Source: Apoderus coryli (taxonomy: Eukaryota > Arthropoda > Insecta > Coleoptera > Attelabidae). Taken from it: DNA of 64,000 nt. A model generated the notes under the pieces. That model worked only from the letters and a program-made list of their open reading frames with translations. It did not search any database and was not told the origin of the DNA. The position numbers were made by a program, and so were the translations under genes. Below are positions 46,138 to 57,306 of the stretch, in pieces; position 1 is the first letter of the stretch; every line of letters starts with the position of its first letter. Location of the stretch: assembly GCA_911728435.2 (NCBI GenBank), contig OU452200.1, positions 28,845,715 through 28,909,714 of the forward strand, given 5' to 3'.

Positions 46138-46250
46138 ATACCTCTATCTGGTTCTACTGAATTAGACTGAGGCCCTGCTAAATTAAACAAAATCCCATGT
46201 GTAGGTGACACCAGTAATTTTGTCATCTATGCCACGAAATTATTGTTCAC

Positions 46251-47520
46251 TTTAATGAATAATTTGAATACCTACCTAACAAACAAAAGCTTATTAAAAT
46301 CCATCAAAATATAAAAAAGTTACAAGGCAGTAATATAAGCTGGTTATTTTTGGTTGGTTGGACATTGACGCAATTTTAATTTGGACATTTTATAATGTGA
46401 TTGTATGATTGTTTTTAATTTGTAGATCTGATTTTGTCGACGTTTAATATGCAAAATACAAACTATGGCTATATGAGATCAATAATTCCCACTGCTAGTA
46501 TAAGTACAAATGTGAATTTAATGGGTTTTTAAATTTGTGAAAAATCTCTGCTCGGACATACTTTATTCGTTAGGCTAAAATATATTATCGACAGTTCCTC
46601 GGCTATAAAATTACCAATTCGACTTTATTATTATTGGCGTTTTATTGCAAAACAGCAACATTTTTTTAACTTTGCGTGCCATCGCCCACCAAAAGTAAGC
46701 CCAAGTCAAGAGTGGGCAATTCACTTTTAAAATTTACGAACAGTGCACCTTCGTATATGTCACATAAGTTAGACCATCGTATATACCAATAAGTTTATAA
46801 TATGTATAGAGCCACATAAAAAACGATTTGCGGGTATTCTTTATTGAAAGCTTGCCCAGTGCTTATTTACAATGCAGTTTCGATGCATATTTTTACTAAA
46901 AATAATTGGTATCTTGACCCTACATCGTCAATTTTTCGGAATATATTCAAGTTTGCGTGTAAAGAAAATTGCAGGCACAGAAATTTTCTAAATTTTTAAA
47001 CTGTATAAAATCAACATGTCGTGACTTATTATTAAGATTAATAAATTTTAAAATTATATTAATTTAAACGGATACATAATATACAAGGGGTTCTTAAATA
47101 GCTTGTGGAATTTCGAATAAATAAAATCAGATGATCCTATTGCTAGCACTAGATGCACCTATTTTACCTAGCGGCAAGTAAGCTATCTTGAACAAATATA
47201 ATAAACTTCTTTGTCGAAAAAACTTTATCTTTATGGAATCAAAATCTAAAAATATTATTGACACACAGAGGCTGTTATTTTCCTGAAACCTACGACTAAA
47301 CATAAAATAGCCGATGGAAAAACCTACTACTTGAACATATATATTGGATCATAATCTACACAAATAATAGATGAGCATTTATAAGTGAGCCACAACTCCT
47401 TGAGGACAAGATTTTTGTTCCACTATCATGGAGTGTGGTCCGTCAGACTTGCCCTCTGCATCTCTGAAATGAAAAATTAAAGATATCGCCCTATTAGGCT
47501 TTAAGACAAGCCCCGATGAG
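46251..47520. other. AT-rich intergenic DNA
   Basis: No coding region, RNA gene or transposon terminus was recognised. Confidence 0.35.
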
Positions 47521-47524
47521 ACAA

Positions 47525-47680
47525 CAAGCAGTAAACTCTCCAGGGACCCTCTAAGCTATCCGAACGATGCTTTACAAAGAAAAACGCAATGACCAGAAGT
47601 TTCCTACGACTTATCGTGGGGACAATATGTGGACGAGACGGTGCAGCACTTGATGTTCGAGTGCAGCAGCATTATTTCTA
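47525..47680 (+). pseudogene. R1-like LINE C-terminal scrap
   Basis: The frame reads LSRDPLSYPNDALQRKT with a stop, then WGQYVDETVQHLMFECSSI. The D-E-T-x-x-H-x-x-x-E-C end matches the Cys/His tail of R1-clade ORF2, as at 52800-52860 (TETTEHVLCEC). About 50 codons remain. Confidence 0.55.
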
Positions 47681-47930
47681 TATATATCAAAATAAATAAA
47701 AACAAAATAATTCTCATTATATGAAACTGATATCAAACTGTGTTATTAACTATTTTGTAAAATTTTTAAAAAATTTATAAATACAAGACCATCTGTTTTG
47801 TTTATTATTTCATTATAAATCTGAGTCATTTGGCATTCAGTAATCTGCGCTCCCCGCCGTATGACAGGGATATAAGGCACGTACACTGCAATATGTTCAG
47901 TTTCAGGATAACCGCGTTCACTCAAAATTA

Positions 47931-47970
47931 CGCTGAAGAAGCTGACAGGCTGACCAGCGAAACGTTAGCT
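47931..47970 (+). other. Hammerhead-like motif
   Basis: CTGAAGA (a good CUGANGA box), one extra A, GCTG-acaggctgac-CAGC as stem II, then GAAACGTT. It is the sibling of 1371-1419. The extra base next to stem II and the absence of a clear stem I make activity doubtful. Confidence 0.4.
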
Positions 47971-48132
47971 TGTGTAAATTCGACGCAGAACTTATCCAGA
48001 AGAATTGTTTCTATATTACACAATTATAACAAATTTTGTTTTGCTATACAGGGTAATTCAAGAGTCAGTCGTAGTTTTTGGTTGATGATAATGTTTTTTC
48101 GTCAAATTCTTATGTTGCCGTTAAAAATTTAA

Positions 48133-50130
48133 CAACAATAAAAGAAATGGGCACTTATACACTAAACTTTGATCAAAATATTATTTTCTGTATTTTTCAA
48201 AGCCTGACAAAAAAATTTTAAATTGTGCTATAGAAGGTGTTGTTTTTAAAAGTGTTATTTAATAAACACCTTTTCATAGTATAGTCCTGCAGTTTTAATT
48301 CATTCGTTTGCCCCGTAAATAAAGCTTAATGAATTTAATAAACACACCAGTGGCAGTTTAATGTGGTGAAGCATAACATAAAATAAAGTCATATACTTAA
48401 TAGGTAGCTAAAATTAATAGGGATATCCCTACTTCGTCAACTGCATAAAATATAGGTTAGGTTTATAAGTAGGTACCTTACCTAAGTATTCTTTTAAAAG
48501 TGTAATTAGTATCTAGAATATACCTACTTTATAATAATACTAAAGAAAACACATTTTATGAAACTGTCAATCAAATTACTTTTATGCTATCTGTTAGTAA
48601 ATCATAATACGTCTCATATCAGCTATTATTAAAAGCTCTGCTTTTATGCATTTGCCTTTATATATATTTATCAAACATTTATTTAAATCTGGAACAGGTG
48701 TGTATATTTTTAACGAGATTTTTCTCTTAAAAGTAGTGTTGATTAAAAAAACTTAGCTTTAGTTAAAATTAAAAAATAAACATCATTTTTCATAATAACT
48801 TCGCTTACCTGATGTCAGCGTAAATATAATTTACGCTGCTGATGTGTAGTACTTCCACTTGCTTCTTCCATATTAAAGTATGAGATATTATAATATATTA
48901 TATTATTAAGAAAAACAATATTTTACAGTACCTACCCATTTATTTTTATAAAAATAGGTAGGTACCTACTAATTAATAACCGTATACTTATATATATTTT
49001 TTTAATTTGTTCACTACATTTTAGATTTTAAAACTCAAATTAAATAAGTAGTTAGCTAATTTGTATTCCAAATATCGAAAATCAAAACTTTAAGCTTCCC
49101 GAAAAGTAAATAAAAATAATATTAGCACAGGTATAGCACAGAGCACAACTGTGATAGCACTAGAAATTTGCAACTGTGTGATAGAGATAGATATTATCAA
49201 AATAATAATCCACATATAGGTACAAAACACTCGCCAAGCGTTGTCATATAACCTTATTTTACATTAAATCTCTGCTGCATCTATATGAAGCGTGCTTCTT
49301 ATAGTGTTTTTTTTTTATGGCAAGATTCGTATGCTATTCTTAGTACAATTAAACGCTGGCAACTATGTTTAGACGAAGAGCGATAGGTGGTTGTATAGTG
49401 GGTATATGCAAGATGGCAGTGTTGCCCATTGTTGCTGAATTATAGATGAAAATGCTTTGAGGCACGCTTCATCTGCATAAGAACGTGTATGATAAATAAA
49501 TAGGCTATTGTCATAGCACACAAGCACTGGCAACGGTGTCAATTGTCGCACACAGGGAACAGAGAGAGACCGAAATAAATAATGTTTTATTATTATTACA
49601 CGAATAAAAAAAGAGGGAAATACCTATAGGTATGTAAATTAAGTATGTTAAATAGGTGTATACGATAAAGCCTGCTTCAGATGAAGACGAAATTCAAAAT
49701 TACAGTTGTATGGTAAAGCAAGTTGAAAATTAAGTATACATTAATTTATAGTTTAAATTTTATATGGAGAAAAATAATTACACAATAAAATAAAATTAAA
49801 TACTTAAATATTATTAATTTTACTGATTATTTAGGTGAAGCGTTGCTTCACTTGCTTCACTACATTTTTTACTGGTTGATTGAAAGTTATGACCGAAAAA
49901 AATTAGTTAAAACATTTAACCACCCTGTATGTCGGTTATTAAGAAATTTTCACCCTTCAGATATGGGTGAGTTGGAACCGTCCAAGTGACCTACATAATA
50001 TGCCCCTAAAGTATGGACTGGGTGATCATTTATAAACGCACACTCCCTTTAACTTTGTTGTTTCAGAAAATGTCAAATACAAAAATTTTAGGGCTTAATG
50101 TAAGCAATTTACAGCATATATTATCTTATA
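48133..50130. other. AT-rich intergenic DNA
   Basis: No gene is supported. TACAGGGTAATTC at 48050 and CACCCTGTATG at about 49922 are lone mariner-style termini. ATGAAGCGTGC at about 49285 is inverted at 49461-49471 (GCACGCTTCAT), a possible 190-bp fold-back remnant. Confidence 0.35.
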
Positions 50131-50132
50131 TA

Positions 50133-50575
50133 CAAGGTGCCCCAGTAACGCGTTAGATAGCACAGTTATATTTTTTAAATGGATCATCCTGTATATTCTA
50201 TTTTATTATTAAAGATTATTTTCTCATAATTCTAAAAATACCTGATGAGTTTATCTCAAACGGTTCAATAAGAATGCGCAATGCTTTTTTCAAATGAAGA
50301 ACGACATTTTGTTATTATATGCAAAAAATAATTATAACACGTCCTCTACAGTACGGGATTATAGACAACAATATCCAGAAAGACAGTACTTATCCGTCTA
50401 GGTCTAGAGCGACAATTTTTGGGAAACCTCAAGTGTGAAAGAAAAAGGCGAACAGTTCCTGAAAACGAAGAAATGGATTTAAACATTTTGCGTCATTTTG
50501 AGGAAAACCCGCGTACATCGATTCTTAAAGTATCTCGTTAACCAATGAATCACCCTGTATATGAATAAACAGTTT
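50133..50575 (+). pseudogene. Mariner element with transposase N-terminus only
   Basis: From about 50290 the plus strand reads MLFSNEERHFVII, stops, then RLGLERQFLG, and CERKRRTVPENEEMDLNILR and HFEENPRTSILKVSR. The order N-E-E, then R-R-R-T-V-x-x-x-E, then I-L-x-x-x-E-x-N-P-R-T-S matches the helix-turn-helix region of insect mariners with a DUF4817-type N-terminus. The span is bounded by ACAAGGTGCCCCAGT near 50133 and AATCACCCTGTATA near 50561, which look like its two ends. The catalytic domain is absent. Confidence 0.65.
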
Positions 50576-51301
50576 GTGTCTGAATGAGAATTTTTTTTAA
50601 ATTTCATCTTTTAAATTTTATTTTAAATATGAAAACAAATAAGTATATAAAAATAAAAACAGGGTATGGAATTGAAACATAAACTTTTTATGTATAGTAA
50701 AATATTAAAAACGAGCTCTTTTATTTTATATTGCCTTGAATTACACATTAAATGCCAACAAATGTCAACTTATAAGGTGTGCTAAACCACATCAAAAACA
50801 TTAAAATCAGCACGAAACCGATATCACACAGCGCTAATATAGAAACAGGTTAATTCAAAAAATCTGAATTATTGAATATTTAATAATATCTCTTGTTGAC
50901 TTTTTTTGTATATACCTATACGCACTATGATGCAGTCCATATTTATAAAGTTATACTTAATATAGTGTCTTATTAACAAGTAGCAAGAAGTGGAACTACT
51001 TAGAACTTAACCTGTTACTGTTCATTATTATTGAAATCATCGTTACGCAGTACCAGTGTACTTAATATGGTTTGATATTATAAGAAGGTTTTATTTATAT
51101 TTTTGTAAGTAATTGTTGGGTGAAAAGTACTGATAGCATAAATGAAATAATATAATAACAGACATACTTTATTGCACACTTACAAATCCTCACTTAACCG
51201 CTATGCTACAAAGAAGGTGAACATTTTGTTCGAGAACAATATATACATATAATAAAATTAAAACAACAAAATAAAGTTACTAAAAAAAGAAATAATATAT
51301 A
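50576..51301. other. AT-rich intergenic DNA
   Basis: No coding region or known repeat recognised. Confidence 0.35.
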
Positions 51302-51483
51302 TTAGGTCATTCTATAAGTCCGTAGGATGACATATAGATGGAGTTACTAGAATTTTTTCCATATGATTTTTATTCAGTACTAATCTTCAAACGATACGTG
51401 TATAAATTTGACAGCAATCTGACTTTTGATTCGTCAGTTATAGCACTTTGTGTGGAGCAACTTTTGTTGTTGAAAAAAAAAAA

Positions 51484-53740
51484 TGGAAAAAAGTGAATTT
51501 CGAGTTTTGATAAAACAATTCTTTTTGATGAAAAAAAAATACAGTGAAAACCAAACAATGGCTTGGTAAACATTATCCGAACTCTGCTCCATCGAGACAA
51601 ATGGTAGAGAAGTGGATTGCTGAATTTAAACGTGGTCGTCAAACGTCAAAAAAATTCACAAATTGGTTATGAACGATCACAAATTGAAGGTGCACGAGCT
51701 AGATGACATTGTAAAGATATCAGATGGTAGTGTTTTTACCATTTTACACCCTTTCGGATAAAGTCAAATACCTGGGAGTAATCCTAAATAAACGACTAAT
51801 CTGGAATCAGCATATAGAGAAAACCATATCGAAAGCCACAGCGGCCATATGGACGTGTCACAGGCTACTCGGTAGGACTTGGGGGCTAAAGCCAAAGCTC
51901 ACATACTGGGTGTACCAAACAATCATCAAACCCATGGTTACATACGCCTCATTAGTATGGTGGCCAAAAGTTAATATTAAGCATACACAATGCCGTCTTC
52001 AAAAGTTGCAACGGCTTGCATGTTTAGGAATAACAGGGGCAATGCGAACTTGCCCCACAGCAGCGATGGAAACGTTGCTGCATCTGATACCTTTGCCTGA
52101 CCGAGTCAAAAAAGAGGCAGCAATTAGCGCTCTGAAACTGGCACAAGTAATGGAATACAAATCTGGCGATCTAGAGGGACACATGGGAATCCTGAATCTA
52201 ATACCTTTGGATTCAGGAAGAAAACCGTCGGACGCTTTGCCACGCAAACCTGATTTTGAAATCCCATTTGAAGTGGTCATTGGAGACCGTCAAAAATGGC
52301 TAAATGGGGAACCACGATTCCCAGAAAACACATCCGTCTGGTATATGGACGGTTCAAAAGGAATAGAAGGGAACACAGGCATAGGAGTATACGGGCCTAA
52401 TTGCAGGCTCTCTGAATCTCTCGGGAAAAGTCCCACTATATTAAAAAATATTACTCTGACATGGGTGCCAGGACATGAAGGCATAGAGGGGAACGAAGCG
52501 GAGAACCAACTTCCAAAAGAGGGTGCAAACGCTCCGTTCTGCGGTCTGGAACCCATCTTTGGCCTTCCAAAAAGCCATATGATGGAAGAATTTCGGAGAT
52601 GGGAAAAGGAACAACTTAAGTCCTACTGGAGAAACACTCCATGCCTAAGACAATCAAAAAGGTTTATCAAACCTTCAGAGACCAACGCAGGGAAGCTTAT
52701 CCAACTGGAGAGAAGCGACCTAAGGCGAATTACAGGCCTTTTTGCGGGACACCACCCAGTGAAGTACCATCTCAAAAAGATCGGCCTAACCGAGGACGAC
52801 ACTTGTCGGTTTTGCGAAGACCAAACAGAGACAACAGAACACGTGCTCTGTGAATGCATGGCACTTTTCTGCAAAAGGCTAAAACACCTGGGAGGGGTGA
52901 CTCTAACAGCAGACGAGGCAAGGAATTTAGCCCCCAGAGAAATAATCAACTTCATGAAAAGTGTTGGACAGCTGGGCAATTCATAGATTAGAGTCATTCA
53001 CAAAAGGTCTTCTGCAGGTCAAAGTGAGGGGAGACCAAACCGCCTAAAAGACTCCGATAAAACAATCTACAATCTACCATTTTTTACACGAACATTTGGG
53101 CACAACAACGAATTGATGCTTCAGAGTAGTGTTTGGCGCTGTTAAACCACAATAAATGGAATTCTATCGTCGATATGTGACAATGGATGAAACATGGCTT
53201 CACTATCACACACCAGAATCCAAAAGACAGTCAGCTGAGTGGATAGCAATCGACGAACCGAATCCAAATCGAGCAAAGGCGCAACAGTCAGTCGGTAAGG
53301 TGATGGCGGCTGTATTTTGGGATGCGAACGGAATAATATTCACTGACTACCTCCAAAAAGGAACCGCAATTAACAGCGCCTATTACTGTGCACTTTTGGA
53401 TCGATTGAAGGTTGAAATCGCAAAGAAACGGACACATTTGCAAAAGAAAAAAGTGTGTTTCACCAAGAGAATGCACCGTGTCACAAATCGATGAAACCTA
53501 TGGCAAAATTGAATGAATTGGGCTTCGAATTGCCTACCCACCCACCGTATTCTCCAGATTTAGCCCCCAGCGATTTTTTCCTGTTTTCAGATCTCAAGAG
53601 AATGCTTGCTGGAAAGAAATTTAAGCCAATGGTGAAGTAATCGCTGAATCTGAGGTCTATTTTGACGAGAAAGAGAAATCGTACTATAAAAGTGGCATCC
53701 GAAAAGTTGGAAAATCGCTATAAGTATTCGTTGCATTGCC
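51484..53740 (+). pseudogene. Mariner DD34D transposase, interrupted
   Basis: The N-terminus (ATG 51484, MEKSEFRVLIKQFFLMKKKY) contains the helix-turn-helix and, with shifts, APSRQMVEKWIAEFKRGR, KLKVHELDDIVKISDGSVFT and the start of ILH. Sequence resumes after the LINE with FLHEHLG, a decayed stretch, then YVTMDETWLHYHTPESKRQS (first Asp, 53175 area), GKVMAAVFWDANGIIFTDYL and LLDRLKVEIAKKR. After a 1-base loss near 53450 it continues FHQENAPCHKSM, where the second catalytic Asp is Glu, and PPYSPDLAPSDFFLFSDLKR with the third Asp. The spacing of 34 residues gives DD34D. It is inactive several times over. Confidence 0.9.
51750..53074 (+). pseudogene. R1-clade LINE ORF2 C-terminal part, inserted in the mariner
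   Basis: The open frame to 52986 reads LSDKVKYLGVILNKRLIWNQ and IKPMVTYASLVWWPKV (RT thumb), QRLACLGITGAMRTCPTAAM, LLHLIPLPDRVKKEAA, then RNase H (VWYMDGSKGIEGNTGIGVYG with the first Asp, and LTWVPGHEGIEGNEAENQLP). The middle of RNase H, with the catalytic Glu and second Asp, is deleted between LSESLGKSPTI and LKNITL. The tail has LRRITGLFAGHHPVKYHLKK and a CRFCEDQTETTEHVLCEC zinc-knuckle. There are about 410 codons without a stop. The LINE is 5'-truncated within the RT. Flanks TACCATTTTACAC (51737-51749) and TACCATTTTTTACAC (53075-53089) are the duplicated target. Confidence 0.9.
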
Positions 53741-53873
53741 CTGTTGAATAATAAAATCGAGTTTTGTCAAAATTTTATTTTTTCTTACTTTTCCTACGGG
53801 CTTATTGAATGACCTGTTACATAAGTAAATTAAACCTATCTAACCTCTCACAGCAGACAACGTGATTTTTAGC

Positions 53874-54003
53874 TCTCCATATCATATATGTAATATATGT
53901 ATATATGGAGACTATTAGTTTCATGAAAAAATTTTTTTTTTTAATTTCACCGGAAATACTTCTTTTTGGTCATTTTATACATAAATAAGTAGTTTTAAAA
54001 AAA

Positions 54004-54050
<47 letters not shown>

Positions 54051-54051
54051 A

Positions 54052-54094
<43 letters not shown>

Positions 54095-56337
54095 ATCCAC
54101 GAAAACGCAAAAACCGCTTTACAGATTTTAACCAAATTTGGTACAAAAATACTATTGGACATGGCAAGGAGCTGATTAGATTTTGGGAAACATTGAGCGT
54201 AGGCAAAGGGTTTAAAAGAGGGTTCAAAAATTAAAAAAATTCATAGTTCTTAAACTTATCCGAAATACTGCATAATTTTTTACGCATTTAATTGAATATA
54301 ACCTAAAATATTGAACATAAAATATTAGACCACATTGGCGTTCGAAAATAGTGTAAAATGGGGTAAAAAAGATTAAAAAAAAAACGTATTTCTTAAAAAT
54401 AGCAGAAATATTAACTAGTTATTGATAGTTTTGATAGAATATAACCTATAAAATGTGTTATGAATAACTTACTTTCATAGGCGTTCGTAAATAGTGGAAA
54501 AGGGGTCAAAACATAAAAAATATATATTTCCTAAACTTATTCGAAATATGGAATAATTTTTCATAGTTGTGATACAATATAAGCTAAAAAATATTCCATA
54601 AAAGAATTGGTTCACACAGGCGTTCGAAAATAGTTTAAAAAAAGGGTCAAAAACGAAAAAAAAAACGTTTCCCAAATATACCAGAAAAATTGGCTAATTA
54701 TATATAGCTTTGATATAAGATAACCTAAAAAATGCAGCATAAAATTTTTATTCACATAGGCGTTCGTAAATAGTAGAAAAAGGGGTAAAATAAAAAAAAA
54801 TTAAAATGTAAAAATTTTTATATTTAACTAGATGAATTGGTGTTAAAAATACACGACAAAAATTAATGTACCATAGGCGTCCGTAAAAATTCTATAAAAG
54901 GGTCAGAAAAAATTTGTATCCGTGATAACTCAAAAACCATATAACGGATTTTAACCACATTTGGTACGAAAATACTACAGGATAATTATAGGTGGTGATT
55001 AACATTGAGCGTAGGCAACGGGTTTAAAAGAGGTTTCAAAAATTTAAAAAATCATAGTTCTTAAACTTATCCGAAATATTGAATAATTTTTTATAGTTGT
55101 GATAGAATATAACCTAAAAAATGTTACATAAAAGAATTAGTTCACACAGGCGTTCGAAAATAGTGTTAAAAAAGGGTCAAAAACGAAAAAAAAATGTTTC
55201 CCAAATATACCAGAAAAATTGGCTAATTATATATAGCTTTGATATAAGATAACCTAAAAAATGCAGCATAAAATTTTTATTTACATAGGCGTTCGTAAAT
55301 AGTAGAAAAAGGGGTAAAATAAAAAAAATTAAAATGTAAAAAATTTTATATTTAACTAGTTGAGTTGGTGTTAAAAATACACGACAAAAATTAATGTTCC
55401 ATAGGCGTTCGTGAAAATTCTATAAAAGGGTCAGAAAAAATTTGTATCCGTGATAACTCAAAAACCACTTAACGGATTTTAATCACATTTGGTACGAAAA
55501 TACTACAGGCTATTTATAGGTGGTGATTAACATTGAGCGTAGGCAAGGGGTTTAAAAGAGGGTTCAAAAATTTAAAAAAATTTTAGTTCTTAAACTTATC
55601 CGAAATATTGAATAATTTTTTATAGGTGTGATAGAATATAACCTAAAAAATGTTACATAAAAGAATTAGTTCACACAGGCGTTCGAAAATAGTCTTAAAA
55701 AAAGAGTCAAAAACGAAAAAAAAATGTTTCCCAAATATACCAGAAAAATTGGCTAATTATATATAGCTTTCATATAAGATAACCTAAAAAATGCAGCATA
55801 AAATTTTTATTTACATAGGCGTTCGTAAATAGTAAAAAAAAGGGGTAAAATGAAAAAAAAATTAAAATGTAAAAATTTTTATATTTAACTAGTTGAATTG
55901 GTGTTAAAAATACACGACAAAAATTAATGTTCCATAGGCGTCCGTGAAAATTCTATAAAAGGGTCAGGAAAAAATTGTATCCGTGATAACTCAAAAACCA
56001 CTTAACGGATAACCTACAACATGCAGCATAACAATTTTGTTTACATAGGCGTTCGTAAATAGTAGAAAAGGGGGCAAAATAAATTTTATAATAAAACTAA
56101 AAAAAAATCAATTATTTTGCGTACAAGAATTTGGCCTAGATCTGGAATATAAAATATCTGCGTATAAATAGTGCCTCCAAAGAGAAGAAAAAGGCACAAA
56201 ACCCGATACAAAAAAAAAAAAAATAGCTGATGTCTAAAACAAAACAAAAATTTAGATAAATAACAAAAAGGTCATAAAATTATGACTTTTACACTTAAAT
56301 ATGGAGAGCTATTCGTGCCTCGAGGGCAACAGCTAGT
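53874..56337 (+). mobile_element. Helitron-like non-autonomous repeat, copy 2
   Basis: It starts TCTCCATATCATATATG after AGC, as in copy 1. The 3' end reads TGCC-tcgag-GGCA (hairpin, 56316-56328), then ACAG and CTAGT (56333-56337), followed by T. A small hairpin a few bases before CTRRT and insertion before T are Helitron hallmarks. It has no coding capacity. The interior contains a roughly 530-bp module in tandem (TATCCGTGATAACTCAAAAA at about 54916, 55445 and 55978), about 2.2 copies, whereas copy 1 has one. Homology to copy 1 may begin a few bases before the TC, which weakens the 5' boundary. Confidence 0.6.
54004..54094. repeat. (TGTC)n microsatellite
   Basis: About 22 units with one TGTA interruption near 54050. 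The same site in copy 1 (3658-3670) has about three, so the tract expanded in this copy. Confidence 0.95.
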
Positions 56338-56827
56338 TTTTAATAAAATTAGTTTTTTTTTCAATATAATCTCTCTCAACTTAACTAGATTATTCCAATG
56401 ATCCTTCAATAATACTGAATCGTTTCAGGTTTCTGAAGAGATATTAATGTATTCAATTTAGCCATCGTCAGAAGGCTTGTGTAAACACGTGCATTCTCTT
56501 GATAAAAAATATTTTTTTCTTCAGTAAAGCAGGTTTTTTGCACTAATTTTGATATCCAACTGGTTCAAAAGGTTGCAATAATATTTAGAATTATGTGTTT
56601 TCACAATATGCTGTTAAACAAATTATTGAAAATTTGAAGTATAAAACCCGTATTTTTTGAAGTTTTAATACTCACACATTTCTCCTTCTCACATTAGACC
56701 AAATTCAGCCGTTGTTAATGGGAACTTTATTGATTGATTAAGAAATAGCATGCTTTTGTCAATACCTTCTCTATAATAGGCATACGATGGGAACTATGAT
56801 ATATAAATTCCAATAATTTTGAATATA
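56338..56827. other. Spacer, no gene seen
   Basis: AT-rich; nothing supported. Confidence 0.3.
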
Positions 56828-57304
56828 CCGTGCTAGTCAAAAGTCCCCTCGTATCTTTTGTTAATATTTAAAATAATTAAATTTAATGGGTGAAAATAAA
56901 GCGATGTAGGCTTCTGAACTTGTAACAGGTGACGTAATAGTCATAGGTGCCGGTACAGGGACGCGCCTTATGTCAATTGATATCTCGTTTGAAAGGTATT
57001 CAACATACCATTTTTTTTTATGGTTTAGATATGATAGATAAAATAAATTAATTACTAAAATTATGTTTAATTTAATTTATCCATTAAAATCAGCCTAAAC
57101 TATAAATAATAGTGTGGCTGAATGGTATTTGCAATACCTTTCAAACGAGATATAACTTGCCATTACGTCCCACTAAAAAACTTTGGTCACCTGTTACGAC
57201 TAGTTGAGAAGGCTACATCCGTTTATTTTCACTCTCCGAATTTCATTATTTTAAATATAACCGTACACAAGATACTAGGGGATGGAGACTTTTGACTAGC
57301 ACTG
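56828..57304. repeat. MITE with about 190-bp TIRs (Tc1/mariner-like ends)
   Basis: Left end CCGTGCTAGTCAAAAGTCCC and right end, reverse-complemented, CAGTGCTAGTCAAAAGTC are flanked by TA on both sides (TA at 57305-57306). The arms stay alignable inward through TATTTAAAATAAT, GTGAAAATAAA, GTAACAGGTGAC and ATATCTCGTTTGAAAGGTAT. The non-repeated centre is only about 100 bp. It is 477 bp with no coding capacity, a classic non-autonomous element. Confidence 0.9.
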
Positions 57305-57306
57305 TA

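Larger units (their letters stand above)
45521..46250 (+). repeat. Tandem hammerhead-bearing repeat (retrozyme-like dimer)
   Basis: Two homologous units, about 45547-45823 and 45953-46250, lie in direct tandem with a 406-429 bp period. They share GGTGGGATATGCATTACTA, GATGGTACGGTTTACAT, TATCTCACTGTGCTTAAAT and ACACCAGTAATTTTGTC. Unit 1 is flanked by a perfect 29-bp inverted repeat (45521-45549 and 45795-45823, core AATTTCGTGGCATAGCGG). Unit 2 keeps only the right copy, slightly changed. A spacer at 45824-45950 includes the hairpin GCTAGCAG...CTGCTAGC. Each unit has one hammerhead in the same place. There is no protein. Tandem units of a few hundred bp, each with a type I hammerhead, are the known design of animal retrozymes and of Penelope terminal repeats. 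Confidence 0.75.
51302..53817 (+). mobile_element. Mariner (DD34D) split by an R1-clade LINE
   Basis: The left end is TTAGGTCATTCTATAAGTCC (51302) and the right end, reverse-complemented, reads AGGTCATTCAATAAGCCC (53815 inward), with TA at 51300-51301 and 53818-53819. Mariner sequence runs 51302-51749 and 53075-53817; the 1.3 kb between is LINE. Without the insert the element would be about 1.2 kb, normal for a mariner. Confidence 0.9.

Noticed and set aside
49283..49471. ATGAAGCGTGC inverted repeat as a MITE
   Set aside because: Only about 11 bp match and the arms do not extend; could be chance or a remnant.
54004..54094. Regular short repeats as a CRISPR array
   Set aside because: Pure TGTC microsatellite without spacers, in eukaryotic DNA inside a Helitron-like repeat.
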